From positions 1-5,553 of the forward strand of contig JAUXFR010000110.1 in the NCBI GenBank assembly GCA_030622805.1: a stretch of DNA of 5,553 nucleotides, in the 5' to 3' direction. Numbering within the stretch: position 1 is the first letter of the stretch; each line of letters starts with the position of its first letter. Under the pieces are notes generated by a model. That model saw only the letters and a list, made by a program, of their open reading frames with translations. It ran no database searches and was not told the origin of the DNA. Made by a program: the position numbers and the translations under genes. This document shows, one piece after another, positions 1 through 5,121 of the stretch. The stretch comes from Anaerolineae bacterium (GTDB taxonomy: Bacteria; Chloroflexota; Anaerolineae; Anaerolineales; UBA4823).

Positions 1-1376
1 ATCCCATCCTCTGCAGGCACAAAGTCAGCCTCCAACCTGGCAGAAAACGCATCCGGATTGACTGAACTCAGCATCTCGTCCGACCATGTAATATGTGTCC
101 TGTCGATAAACCTGGATTCGGCTGGCTCACCATCCAGTTCGCTGTTATCAAATAACATCAAACGAAACCCCTTCCGCTCACCATCAAACTCGCTGAGAAA
201 GTCCAGTTCCAAACGCGGCAGCGATCGATGGACGATGCAGCCGAGCTCGTAGCTGATATTGAGCGATTCACCAACCTTATTCCGGATCCCGGCTAATGGA
301 GACACAATATAATGAGGAGTCACTGCACTGCTTCCGCCTCCCAAAACCTGAGCCCAACGGGCATTTTCTCCAATGATTGCTAACGAGTCAATTTGTCTGG
401 AATCCAGGGGCAGCACCCCCTCATTCTTCAAGAGCACCACGGCTTCCGCTGCCGCCTGGCGTGCTAACGACCGATGCACGGATGGATCGCTGGCGGTCTC
501 CTCCAGGATGACCGGGTTTTCAAACGCGCCTGCTTTCCGGATCGTTCTCAGCAGCCTGCGTACTTTATCGTCGATCAACTCCTCACTCAGAACACCATCC
601 TGGATACCATCGATCAGGTTCACACCCATCCAGATCGCTGGACCGGGCATTTCCAGGTCCAATCCCCCACCTGCTGCTCTCTCGCTGTAGGTTCCGTACC
701 AGTCAGAAATCACCAGACCGTCGTAGCTCCATTCGTCCTTAAGGATTTCATTCAGCAGGTGATCATTTTCACTGCAGTAAGCGCCGTTAAGTTTATTGTA
801 TCCTGACATAATCGCCCAGGGGTTTGCATCTTTGATTACCATCTGAAATGGATATAGATAGATTTCACGCAGCGCGCGCTCGCCCACCTCTGAAGACATA
901 CTTCTCCGCTGGTATTCAGAATCATTACAAATAAAGTGTTTTATGCAAGTTCCTACCCCCTCGCTCTGAACACCGCTGACATATGCGGCTGCCATTCTAC
1001 TGGTGAGATAGGGGTCTTCGGAAAAACATTCAAAATACCGACCGTTCAATGGCGTGCGATGGATGTTCACCATCGGAGCCAGCAGGATGTGCACCCCTTT
1101 CACCCTGGATTCTTCACCAAGAGCGACACCGATCCTTTGGATAAGCTGCGTGTTCCATGTGGCTGCCATCCCTACCGGTACGGGGAAGCAGGTTGAGGGG
1201 GGTCCAGAGCTGCCCTGAGCACCGCGCACTCCGATCGGTCCATCGCTTACTTTTATACCTGGAATCCCCAACCTCTCAACCGGAACGGTGTGCCACAGAT
1301 CTGCACCCGCCAATAGTGAGATTTTCTCTTTCAAAGTCAGTTGGCTCAACAACGAATCAATAAACTGATCTGTCAT
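1..1376 (-). CDS. GH3 family beta-glucosidase with inserted PA14 domain (C-terminus cut by window edge)
   Basis: Glycoside hydrolase family 3 retaining enzyme, expected to cleave beta-linked glucosyl (or xylosyl) units from the non-reducing end. 458 residues are visible and there is no stop before the left edge. The N-terminal TIM-barrel domain spans about residues 1-290. It shows LLAGADLWHT (21-30), VSDGPIGVRG (43-52), GRYFECFSEDP (112-122), KHFICNDSE (146-154), ERALREIYL (166-174) and GLVISDWYGTYS (220-231), where D225 is the expected catalytic nucleophile. The second alpha/beta domain starts near AAEAVVLLKN (309-318) and GGGSSAVTP (346-354), then gives way at about residue 395 to a PA14-like insert (SARLEADFVPAEDG, 445-458). 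The acid/base Glu is expected beyond the PA14 domain, outside the window. This architecture and the KHFxCND motif match the PA14-bearing GH3 subgroup typified by yeast BglI. There is no signal peptide, so the enzyme is probably cytoplasmic. The start is fixed by TGAGG 8 nt upstream. It lies 23 nt after the phosphatase stop. Substrate is not predictable from what is visible. Confidence 0.95.
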   Translation of the reverse strand, partial: MTDQFIDSLLSQLTLKEKISLLAGADLWHTVPVERLGIPGIKVSDGPIGVRGAQGSSGPPSTCFPVPVGMAATWNTQLIQRIGVALGEESRVKGVHILLAPMVNIHRTPLNGRYFECFSEDPYLTSRMAAAYVSGVQSEGVGTCIKHFICNDSEYQRRSMSSEVGERALREIYLYPFQMVIKDANPWAIMSGYNKLNGAYCSENDHLLNEILKDEWSYDGLVISDWYGTYSERAAGGGLDLEMPGPAIWMGVNLIDGIQDGVLSEELIDDKVRRLLRTIRKAGAFENPVILEETASDPSVHRSLARQAAAEAVVLLKNEGVLPLDSRQIDSLAIIGENARWAQVLGGGSSAVTPHYIVSPLAGIRNKVGESLNISYELGCIVHRSLPRLELDFLSEFDGERKGFRLMLFDNSELDGEPAESRFIDRTHITWSDEMLSSVNPDAFSARLEADFVPAEDG

Positions 1377-1384
1377 GTTGTAAG

Positions 1385-1389
1385 CCTCA
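1385..1389 (-). promoter_or_regulatory. Shine-Dalgarno of the GH3 gene
   Basis: TGAGG on the minus strand, 8 nt before the ATG at 1376. It lies inside the 23-nt gap after the upstream phosphatase stop codon (TGA, 1402-1400), which supports co-transcription and possible translational coupling of the two genes. Confidence 0.7.
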
Positions 1390-1399
1390 TTGCTGTAGA

Positions 1400-2683
1400 T
1401 CAATATTTATTTATCGCAACGATTGTAATATCATCTGCCTGCGCGGCGTTGGATTGAAACTTTGTAAGGACATCCAGGATGTGATCACAGATATCCTGTG
1501 CAGACTTCCCGGGCAGGATGCCTCCGATATTCAGCAGTCGATTCTCGCCGAAAGAGCCGCCCCGTGGATCTTGTATGTCCGTCACCCCATCTGTATACAG
1601 CAGCAGCGTGCAGCCTGCTTCGAGTATTACGCTGCCCTCATCGAGAAGTGGTTGGAAAAGAATACCAAGTGGCTGTCCAGGTTCCATGGGCAGTATCCTT
1701 CTGTCGCCTTTGGCAGAACATAGAAAAGGTAGTTCGTGTCCCGCGCGCGCGTATTCGAAAATTCCTGTCTCACCATCGAGTATGCCGTACAGTACTGTCA
1801 CAAACATACCGCTCAGGTTCATCTCAAGCAGATGCTCATTCACCACCTGGAGTGTCTCACCCGCTGAACGAGCGCGATGCGCTTCTGCACGCAGCAGGGC
1901 GTGTGAACGCGCCATAAAGATCGCCGCCGGCATGCCCTTATCTGTCACATCACCGATCAAAATTCCCATGCGACCATCATTGAGCGGGATAAGGTCATAG
2001 AAATCACCACCGACCATCCTTGCCGGGACAATCCTGGCACAAAAATCGTATCCAGGAAGCTCGGGTAGTATTTGCGGCAGGATGCTCATCTGGATTTCCT
2101 GAGCGACCTCCAGTTCACGCTCCAGCTTCTCTTTTTCGATGATCTGTGCCTGGGCGTCTTTGAGTTCATCGTATGCGCGAATTAAATCACGGTTCTTCTG
2201 CTTGAGTTCCTCGATAACGGTGTTCTGGGTGGTGCTCATACGCCAGCTGAGAGTCTTAACCATCTCATAGGCGATATGCGGCTTTCGATTCAGCAAGGAA
2301 TCGAAGTCTTCTCGATGCATTTCCCACAGACTTGCCGGACTGGACGCCCGTACGGAGGCAGTCCGCAGACCATCGGGATTAAGCAAACCCATCTCACCGA
2401 TAAAATCGCCAGGACCATGAACACCGAGCATCCTTTCGTTAGCCGTGCCCAGGTCCTTGACGACTTCAATTTCTCCCTGATGGATGATGTAGAAGAAATC
2501 ACTCTGCTCACCTTCGCGGATCAGAACGGTGCCTTGAGAGATATCGATCTTCTTGAGTAAGGAAACCAGATACGTAATCTCTTCAGGCTGCAATGTGGAG
2601 AATAAAGAGACAGAAGAGAGAATGCTGTGATCGTCTGTCACTTCTTGCACACTTTTATACGCCCCATGCAACGCTGGGATCAT
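1400..2683 (-). CDS. cyclic-nucleotide-binding domain / PP2C-type (RsbU/SpoIIE) serine phosphatase
   Basis: 427 aa, predicted cytosolic signalling phosphatase. Residues about 24-150 form a CAP_ED/cNMP-binding beta-barrel, with LFSTLQPEEITYL at its start and the phosphate-binding cassette PGDFIGEMGLL...RTAS (91-110). A coiled-coil linker rich in E/K/Q follows (about 155-195; EKLERELEVAQEIQMSILP is the usual entry into RsbU-like domains). The PP2C_SIIE catalytic domain spans about 200-427, with metal-binding acidic motifs VGGDFYD (D227), IGDVTDKG (D245), LLYTDGVTD (D365) and ADDITIVA (D417/D418). All expected metal ligands are present, so it should be active. In the family, such enzymes dephosphorylate STAS-domain anti-sigma-factor antagonists (partner-switching); no partner is encoded here. 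The usual AGHNPP motif reads AGHELPF (314-320). The ATG at 2683 has no clear Shine-Dalgarno and sits in a 17-nt palindrome, so the exact start is less certain than the gene; GTG at codons 12 or 15 is possible. The GH3 gene follows closely. Confidence 0.93.
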   Translation of the reverse strand: MIPALHGAYKSVQEVTDDHSILSSVSLFSTLQPEEITYLVSLLKKIDISQGTVLIREGEQSDFFYIIHQGEIEVVKDLGTANERMLGVHGPGDFIGEMGLLNPDGLRTASVRASSPASLWEMHREDFDSLLNRKPHIAYEMVKTLSWRMSTTQNTVIEELKQKNRDLIRAYDELKDAQAQIIEKEKLERELEVAQEIQMSILPQILPELPGYDFCARIVPARMVGGDFYDLIPLNDGRMGILIGDVTDKGMPAAIFMARSHALLRAEAHRARSAGETLQVVNEHLLEMNLSGMFVTVLYGILDGETGIFEYARAGHELPFLCSAKGDRRILPMEPGQPLGILFQPLLDEGSVILEAGCTLLLYTDGVTDIQDPRGGSFGENRLLNIGGILPGKSAQDICDHILDVLTKFQSNAAQADDITIVAINKY

Positions 2684-2689
2684 CCCAGC
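2673..2689. repeat. 17-nt perfect inverted repeat over the phosphatase start codon
   Basis: GCTGGGAT-C-ATCCCAGC: 8-nt arms around one central base, perfectly symmetric. On the mRNA (minus strand) this can fold as a GCUGGG/CCCAGC stem with the loop AUGAU, placing the start codon of the phosphatase (2683-2681) in the loop. As duplex DNA it could equally be an operator for a dimeric repressor. No Shine-Dalgarno is visible upstream, so initiation could depend on this structure. Confidence 0.6.
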
Positions 2690-2721
2690 TGGAGATTACG
2701 GCAACACCGAATTTATTGAAA

Positions 2722-2784
2722 TTAATCGTCCTGTTGTTGCTCATACTTCATTGCTCCACCAGATAGATCAAAGGGAAACTTAAT
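2722..2784 (-). pseudogene. out-of-frame 20-codon continuation of the upstream small gene
   Basis: Just past the TAA of the 146-aa gene (2782-2780), the neighbouring frame reads IKFPFDLSGG, then AMKYEQQQDD, then TAA (2724-2722). It looks like a natural hydrophilic protein C-terminus. Removing one G from the run of five (C on the plus strand, 2786-2790) would join it to the preceding ...DPHVAWG and give a protein of 165 aa ending 38 nt before the phosphatase start. Read as the lost tail of that gene, through mutation or a base-call error. A tiny independent ORF starting at the internal Met (MKYEQQQDD, preceded by GGTGGAG) is a weaker alternative. Confidence 0.5.
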
Positions 2785-3220
2785 ACCCCCAGGCTACATG
2801 AGGATCATCCCACTCGGAAATCATTGCAAAGCCTACACCGCCTAATCTACGATTCTCTGGATCATCGGGGATTAGATGATAGTCATATTTTGAGTCGAAT
2901 ATTACCCACTCGCTACCATTCCAAAATGCGAGCTTCAAGGATTCCTCGGCTTCTTGGGCTGCCTGATAATCATAATACGTATACCTGACATTCAGCAGGA
3001 TCGGTGGGTCAAATGTCGTAATCCGTTCATCGTATCCCTGATCTTTTGCCAGTTTCAGGTTGATGACAGTTCGAATGAGGTTAAATCCACCCTCTTCGGG
3101 AGGAGATATATCATCAGGGAAACTTGGGAGCTGGTAGACATGTACATTATGATTTTGATAAGGGATGGTGACAACTACACCCTCAACATCGAACACAGAT
3201 CGTTTCATTTTATTTAACAT
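2780..3220 (-). CDS. small acidic protein of unknown function, probably truncated at its C-terminus
   Basis: 146 aa, not recognised as a named family. The start is well supported by AAAAGGAG 9 nt upstream of the ATG. No signal peptide or membrane segment is visible. The sequence alternates beta-prone hydrophobic stretches with acidic turns: VEGVVVTIPY (12-21), FNLIRTVINLKL (46-57), FDPPILLNVRYTYYDY (70-85), ESLKLAFWNGSEWVIFDS (93-110), RLGGVGFAMISEW (125-137). The order 'FDPPI..V.Y' then 'LKLAFW-G-EWV' then a final 'FAMIS' strand resembles the beta-sandwich domains often found in bacterial surface proteins (a phrase such as 'L.LYYWDG..W..L' followed by '..FS.FAL'). This is fold resemblance by eye, not a family assignment. 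The frame ends in TAA straight after a G5 run, and a plausible 20-residue tail continues in the next frame. It lies between a decayed frame upstream and the phosphatase downstream, all on the same strand. Confidence 0.75.
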   Translation of the reverse strand: MLNKMKRSVFDVEGVVVTIPYQNHNVHVYQLPSFPDDISPPEEGGFNLIRTVINLKLAKDQGYDERITTFDPPILLNVRYTYYDYQAAQEAEESLKLAFWNGSEWVIFDSKYDYHLIPDDPENRRLGGVGFAMISEWDDPHVAWGY

Positions 3221-3229
3221 GATCCATTT

Positions 3230-3237
3230 CTCCTTTT
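3230..3237 (-). promoter_or_regulatory. Shine-Dalgarno of the 146-aa gene
   Basis: AAAAGGAG on the minus strand, 9 nt before the ATG at 3220. It is one of the strongest ribosome-binding sites in the window. It decides the first Met over Met5 and indicates that this small gene is translated despite its apparently damaged tail. Confidence 0.75.
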
Positions 3238-3244
3238 GGCTAAC

Positions 3245-3490
3245 CTAAATAATCTTTACAGAAATGGGCTCAAGCTCCTACATCTCATCCGCACCCATTT
3301 CATTCCACATCTTGACAACGGCAATATGCTCTGGGGTATTCTCCAGAAAAGCCTTCTACCATTCATGATGACTGATCTTGTTCGCACGCTTCATCAATTC
3401 TTGATATCCTTCTCTGATCGATTGCTGCGTTTCATCGACCGACTGCTGCGCCTTATCTTGATTTTCAATGACCCACCGAACAATAAACCG
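3245..3490 (-). pseudogene. decayed helical-protein frame interrupted by two TAG codons
   Basis: One minus-strand frame reads about 81 codons as protein-like text: RFIVRWVIENQDKAQQ, then SVDETQQSIREGYQELMKR, then ANKISHHEW-TAG-KAFLENTPEHIAVVKMWNEMG, then ADEM-TAG-ELEPISVKII-TAG. The internal ambers are at 3358-3356 and 3280-3278; the final TAG is at 3247-3245 and another TAG bounds it at 3493-3491. No ATG, GTG or TTG lies at the head of the frame, so the start is also lost. The first part is an amphipathic, Q/E/K-rich helix pattern. Each internal TAG could be a CAG (Gln) changed by one C-to-T transition. It sits 24 nt upstream of the 146-aa gene on the same strand and was probably once its operon partner. 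I do not recognise the family. Chance cannot be excluded, because the longest uninterrupted stretch is only about 44 codons. Confidence 0.45.
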
Positions 3491-3603
3491 CTAAATTATA
3501 TGAAATTTGTTTAATTATTATATCCGATTAATTAAATGGTGGTTCTTCATATTAATGCTAACACCTATATTCACCCATATCCATATGTTCTTATCAATGG
3601 TGA
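3491..3603 (-). other. AT-rich spacer after the PAC2 gene with possible -10 elements
   Basis: This 113-nt AT-rich gap follows the PAC2 stop. It carries two leftward TATAAT hexamers, at 3522-3517 and 3500-3495, but neither has a recognisable -35 at 16-18 nt. It may have held the promoter for the decayed frame and the 146-aa gene. No GC-rich hairpin plus T-run follows the PAC2 stop, so read-through from PAC2 is possible. Confidence 0.3.
3510..3536. repeat. AT-only inverted repeat, 8-nt arms
   Basis: TTTAATTA (3510-3517) and TAATTAAA (3529-3536) are perfect reverse complements separated by 11 nt. Arms made only of A and T make a weak RNA stem, so this is more likely a DNA-level site (or chance in AT-rich DNA) than a terminator. 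It overlaps a leftward TATAAT (3522-3517), the position expected of an operator. Confidence 0.4.
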
Positions 3604-4563
3604 TCAGGTGTCAGACGAAGGGGCAATTCCCCTACTCTCGCCACTATCATCAAGATCATCAAACAGTTGGCGCAGCTCTTCCTCCCAGAAATCATCAACC
3701 GGATTGAAAGCGGCTTCGTTAAACTCATCCGATAGATGCTTCATGTACGCCTTCATCCCAAGCTGAGGCGCTTTACTGTCGATTTCTTCCACTTTTTCAT
3801 CGAGCATCTTACGGAGCTTTTCACTCTTTTCTTCCAGATCGGATAGATCAATGTTCAATTTCAGCAGATGATTTACTCTGCGCATTACTCCCAGCCATGC
3901 TGAATAATCGTTCTCAATCCGGATAGAGTTTTCAACCTGGGCAACATCAGAAAAATCATACGTCGGTACGAATGCATAGAATGATATGTATTCCATCCCT
4001 TGTTCACCCGCCCTGCGGCAAATCACAGAACCGATGCTGGCACCACCATGGTAAGCTGACAGATTCACTGCTAAACCCTCCAGCTCTTTTTTCAAGCGCG
4101 GCTTACTGTAGACTGATGAAACCATGCGTTCCTTATCATAGGGTACCTCTCCATACACACCACCTAAGCCGATGATGCGCTTGACATGAAGTGATTGAGC
4201 CATGTGCAGGAAAGCTGCCGTGTAGCGTTCAATATCCAGATGGGGTTCATCTCCGAGGAAAATCACAAGACCTTTCTGGCCGACTGTTGTATAGTAGATT
4301 TCATTACGCTGTGACTTCAGCGAAACGGGATATCCAGAGTCAAACTTGACTACCGGTCTTACCAGGTCATGGGTGCCGGGAATTTGAAATATATAGAATC
4401 CATCCGCCCGGATATCCCCGATTTGTTTAGCACCGAACTGCTGGATCAGATAATGCGGTAAGCTGGAAGAGATAGAACCTGCGTCCGCCCACTGCCTCCA
4501 GCCTGCCAGCATATAGACTTCTTTTGCCTGGGGTTTTTCCCAAAGCTCAAAAGCATCGGACAT
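3604..4563 (-). CDS. PAC2 family protein
   Basis: 319 aa, cytosolic, related to the PAC2 proteasome-assembly-chaperone superfamily found in archaea, Actinobacteria and Chloroflexota; the bacterial role is not settled. Family landmarks in order: MLAGWRQWADAGSISSSLPHYL (18-39, the GW..DAG..s..l motif), DGFYIFQIPGTHDLVRP (54-70), VIFLGDEPHLDIERY (100-114, the G.EP motif), RIIGLGGVYGEVPYDKERMVSSV (129-151), and HGGASIGSVICRRAGEQGM (172-190). A helical C-terminal part follows (about 222-303), with charged coiled-coil-like LSDLEEKSEKLRKMLDEKV (240-258) and DDFWEEELRQLFDDLDD (290-306), as in other bacterial PAC2 members. Length fits the bacterial family. The start is supported by GGAGG 6 nt upstream. 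No proteasome gene is visible in the window, so a chaperone role for a 20S proteasome cannot be inferred from context. It is first in the leftward gene series. Confidence 0.9.
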   Translation of the reverse strand: MSDAFELWEKPQAKEVYMLAGWRQWADAGSISSSLPHYLIQQFGAKQIGDIRADGFYIFQIPGTHDLVRPVVKFDSGYPVSLKSQRNEIYYTTVGQKGLVIFLGDEPHLDIERYTAAFLHMAQSLHVKRIIGLGGVYGEVPYDKERMVSSVYSKPRLKKELEGLAVNLSAYHGGASIGSVICRRAGEQGMEYISFYAFVPTYDFSDVAQVENSIRIENDYSAWLGVMRRVNHLLKLNIDLSDLEEKSEKLRKMLDEKVEEIDSKAPQLGMKAYMKHLSDEFNEAAFNPVDDFWEEELRQLFDDLDDSGESRGIAPSSDT

Positions 4564-4568
4564 AAGAA

Positions 4569-4586
4569 TCCTCCATAGAAAGTATA
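4569..4586 (-). promoter_or_regulatory. PAC2 gene Shine-Dalgarno and candidate -10
   Basis: GGAGGA (4574-4569) is a strong Shine-Dalgarno for the ATG at 4563. Just upstream, TATACT (4586-4581) is a candidate -10 that would give a very short leader. No good -35 is seen at 16-18 nt further upstream (the stretch there is G-rich), so the promoter part is tentative while the ribosome-binding site is sound. Confidence 0.45.
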
Positions 4587-4608
4587 CTACACTGGTTCAC
4601 TATTCCCC

Positions 4609-4633
4609 CTCCACGCGGGAGCAGCCGCTGGAG
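4609..4633. repeat. GC-rich hairpin upstream of the PAC2 gene
   Basis: CTCCA (4609-4613), bulged C, GCGG (4615-4618), loop GAGCAG, CCGC (4625-4628), TGGAG (4629-4633): nine base pairs with one bulge. No T-run follows on either strand, so it does not look like a Rho-independent terminator. It could be an operator or a structured leader element. Confidence 0.5.
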
Positions 4634-4663
4634 TAATTCATCCCGTAGAGAAGAGGGGATAAA

Positions 4664-4849
4664 ATGGGGGAAAAAACTGATTACCGCACCGTGATCCTCT
4701 TCCGAGGAAAGGTCTCGACGAGCAAATCAGACATCCAAAAAATCTCGGTGAAGCCTGGTTTTCTACCAGATCCCCCTATAAGGATCACCCAATCATATGA
4801 CCCCTTATCGCCGGGAGGGCGGTTTACACTAAGAAAAAATCAGATATAA
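4664..4849 (+). CDS. doubtful small ORF, 61 aa, no recognised family
   Basis: ATG preceded by GAGGGG (4653-4658) at 5-nt spacing, a good ribosome-binding site. The product is basic and soluble, starting MGEKTDYRTVILFRGK and ending GGRFTLRKNQI, with no signal or membrane segment. Against it: no promoter is visible upstream, several small inverted repeats lie inside it, and its TAA stop (4847-4849) is embedded in the -10 hexamer of the strong promoter serving the cyclase. It could be a real small protein made upstream of the cyclase, or a chance frame in regulatory DNA; I lean to chance. Confidence 0.2.
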   Translation: MGEKTDYRTVILFRGKVSTSKSDIQKISVKPGFLPDPPIRITQSYDPLSPGGRFTLRKNQI

Positions 4850-4850
4850 T
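4823..4850 (+). promoter_or_regulatory. sigma-70-type promoter for the cyclase gene
   Basis: TTTACA (4823-4828) and TATAAT (4845-4850) with a 16-nt, A-rich spacer. The -35 matches consensus at five of six positions and the -10 at six of six, the best promoter in the window. Transcription would start near 4857 and run rightward, giving a leader of about 265 nt before the cyclase ATG. Confidence 0.7.
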
Positions 4851-4862
4851 GAATGTAAGTTT

Positions 4863-4904
4863 CACACCGGAGCCATGCCTTGGTGTGCTTAAGACACCAG
4901 GCTC
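4863..4904 (+). promoter_or_regulatory. leader hairpin with two mutually exclusive folds
   Basis: Directly after the predicted transcription start. Fold A pairs CACACC (4863-4868) with GGTGTG (4882-4887). Fold B pairs TGGTGT (4881-4886) with ACACCA (4894-4899) around the loop GCTTAAG and stacks on an outer stem GAGCC/GGCTC (4870-4874, 4900-4904), for 11 pairs with a one-sided 6-nt bulge. Both folds use the same GGTGT segment, so only one can form at a time, as in attenuators and riboswitches. No T-run follows, so it is not a simple terminator. I do not recognise a known riboswitch class. Confidence 0.45.
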
Positions 4905-5062
4905 ATCCCAATTATTAACAAAATCCGTTGCTTCACCTAGAAGTCAACTGGGAAGTAAACACGTTGTTTCATATTCCTTACTGGACAGATTTAGCAGGCA
5001 TATTGATTCTCCGCCTCAGAGTAATTGAGGTATCGAAGCATCCTTCATACTCGAAAAAAACA

Positions 5063-5097
5063 GCGTGCCTAAGTGTGTGGGATCGCGTGCCTGCACG
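5063..5097 (+). repeat. direct repeats and inverted repeat just upstream of the cyclase start
   Basis: GCGTGCCT occurs at 5063-5070 and 5085-5092, 22 nt start to start, close to two helical turns. The second copy is part of the inverted repeat CGTGC-CT-GCACG (5086-5097), which in RNA can form CGTG/CACG with loop CCTG, 24 nt before the ATG. It may be a protein-binding site or a hairpin that controls ribosome access. Confidence 0.4.
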
Positions 5098-5121
5098 ATA
5101 CCAAAATTGGGTTATTGTTGG

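Larger units (their letters stand above)
4564..5121. other. 558-nt divergent intergenic region
   Basis: This stretch separates the leftward PAC2 gene from the rightward cyclase gene. Besides items listed separately, it holds several short perfect inverted repeats: CTGGT/ACCAG (4755-4759, 4765-4769), GATCC/GGATC (4769-4773, 4782-4786) and CCTCA/TGAGG (5014-5018, 5026-5030). None is followed by a T-run, so none reads as an intrinsic terminator. No convincing conserved gene, tRNA or mobile-element end is seen. Confidence 0.6.

Noticed and set aside
58..1363. Several rightward open frames of 64-110 codons
   Set aside because: They are antisense to the GH3 gene, which reads without interruption and with all expected motifs on the minus strand.
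1454..2000. Several rightward open frames of 89-160 codons
   Set aside because: They are antisense to the phosphatase catalytic domain, whose motifs are intact on the minus strand.
3221..3229. Mini-ORF ATG GAT CAT GTT AAA TAA overlapping the start of the 146-aa gene
   Set aside because: Its ATG is only 2 nt from the GGAG motif, too close for initiation, and it would encode five residues. The ATG at 3220 has correct spacing.
3236..3514. Rightward 92-codon open frame with a TTG start, hydrophobic Leu/Ile-rich product
   Set aside because: It has no ribosome-binding site, and the Leu/Ile/Arg-rich text is what one gets antisense to a helical Q/E/K-rich coding sequence. The opposite strand reads more like protein despite its stops.
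4755..4786. Short inverted repeats CTGGT/ACCAG and GATCC/GGATC as a possible terminator
   Set aside because: The stems are only 5 bp and no T-run follows on either strand.
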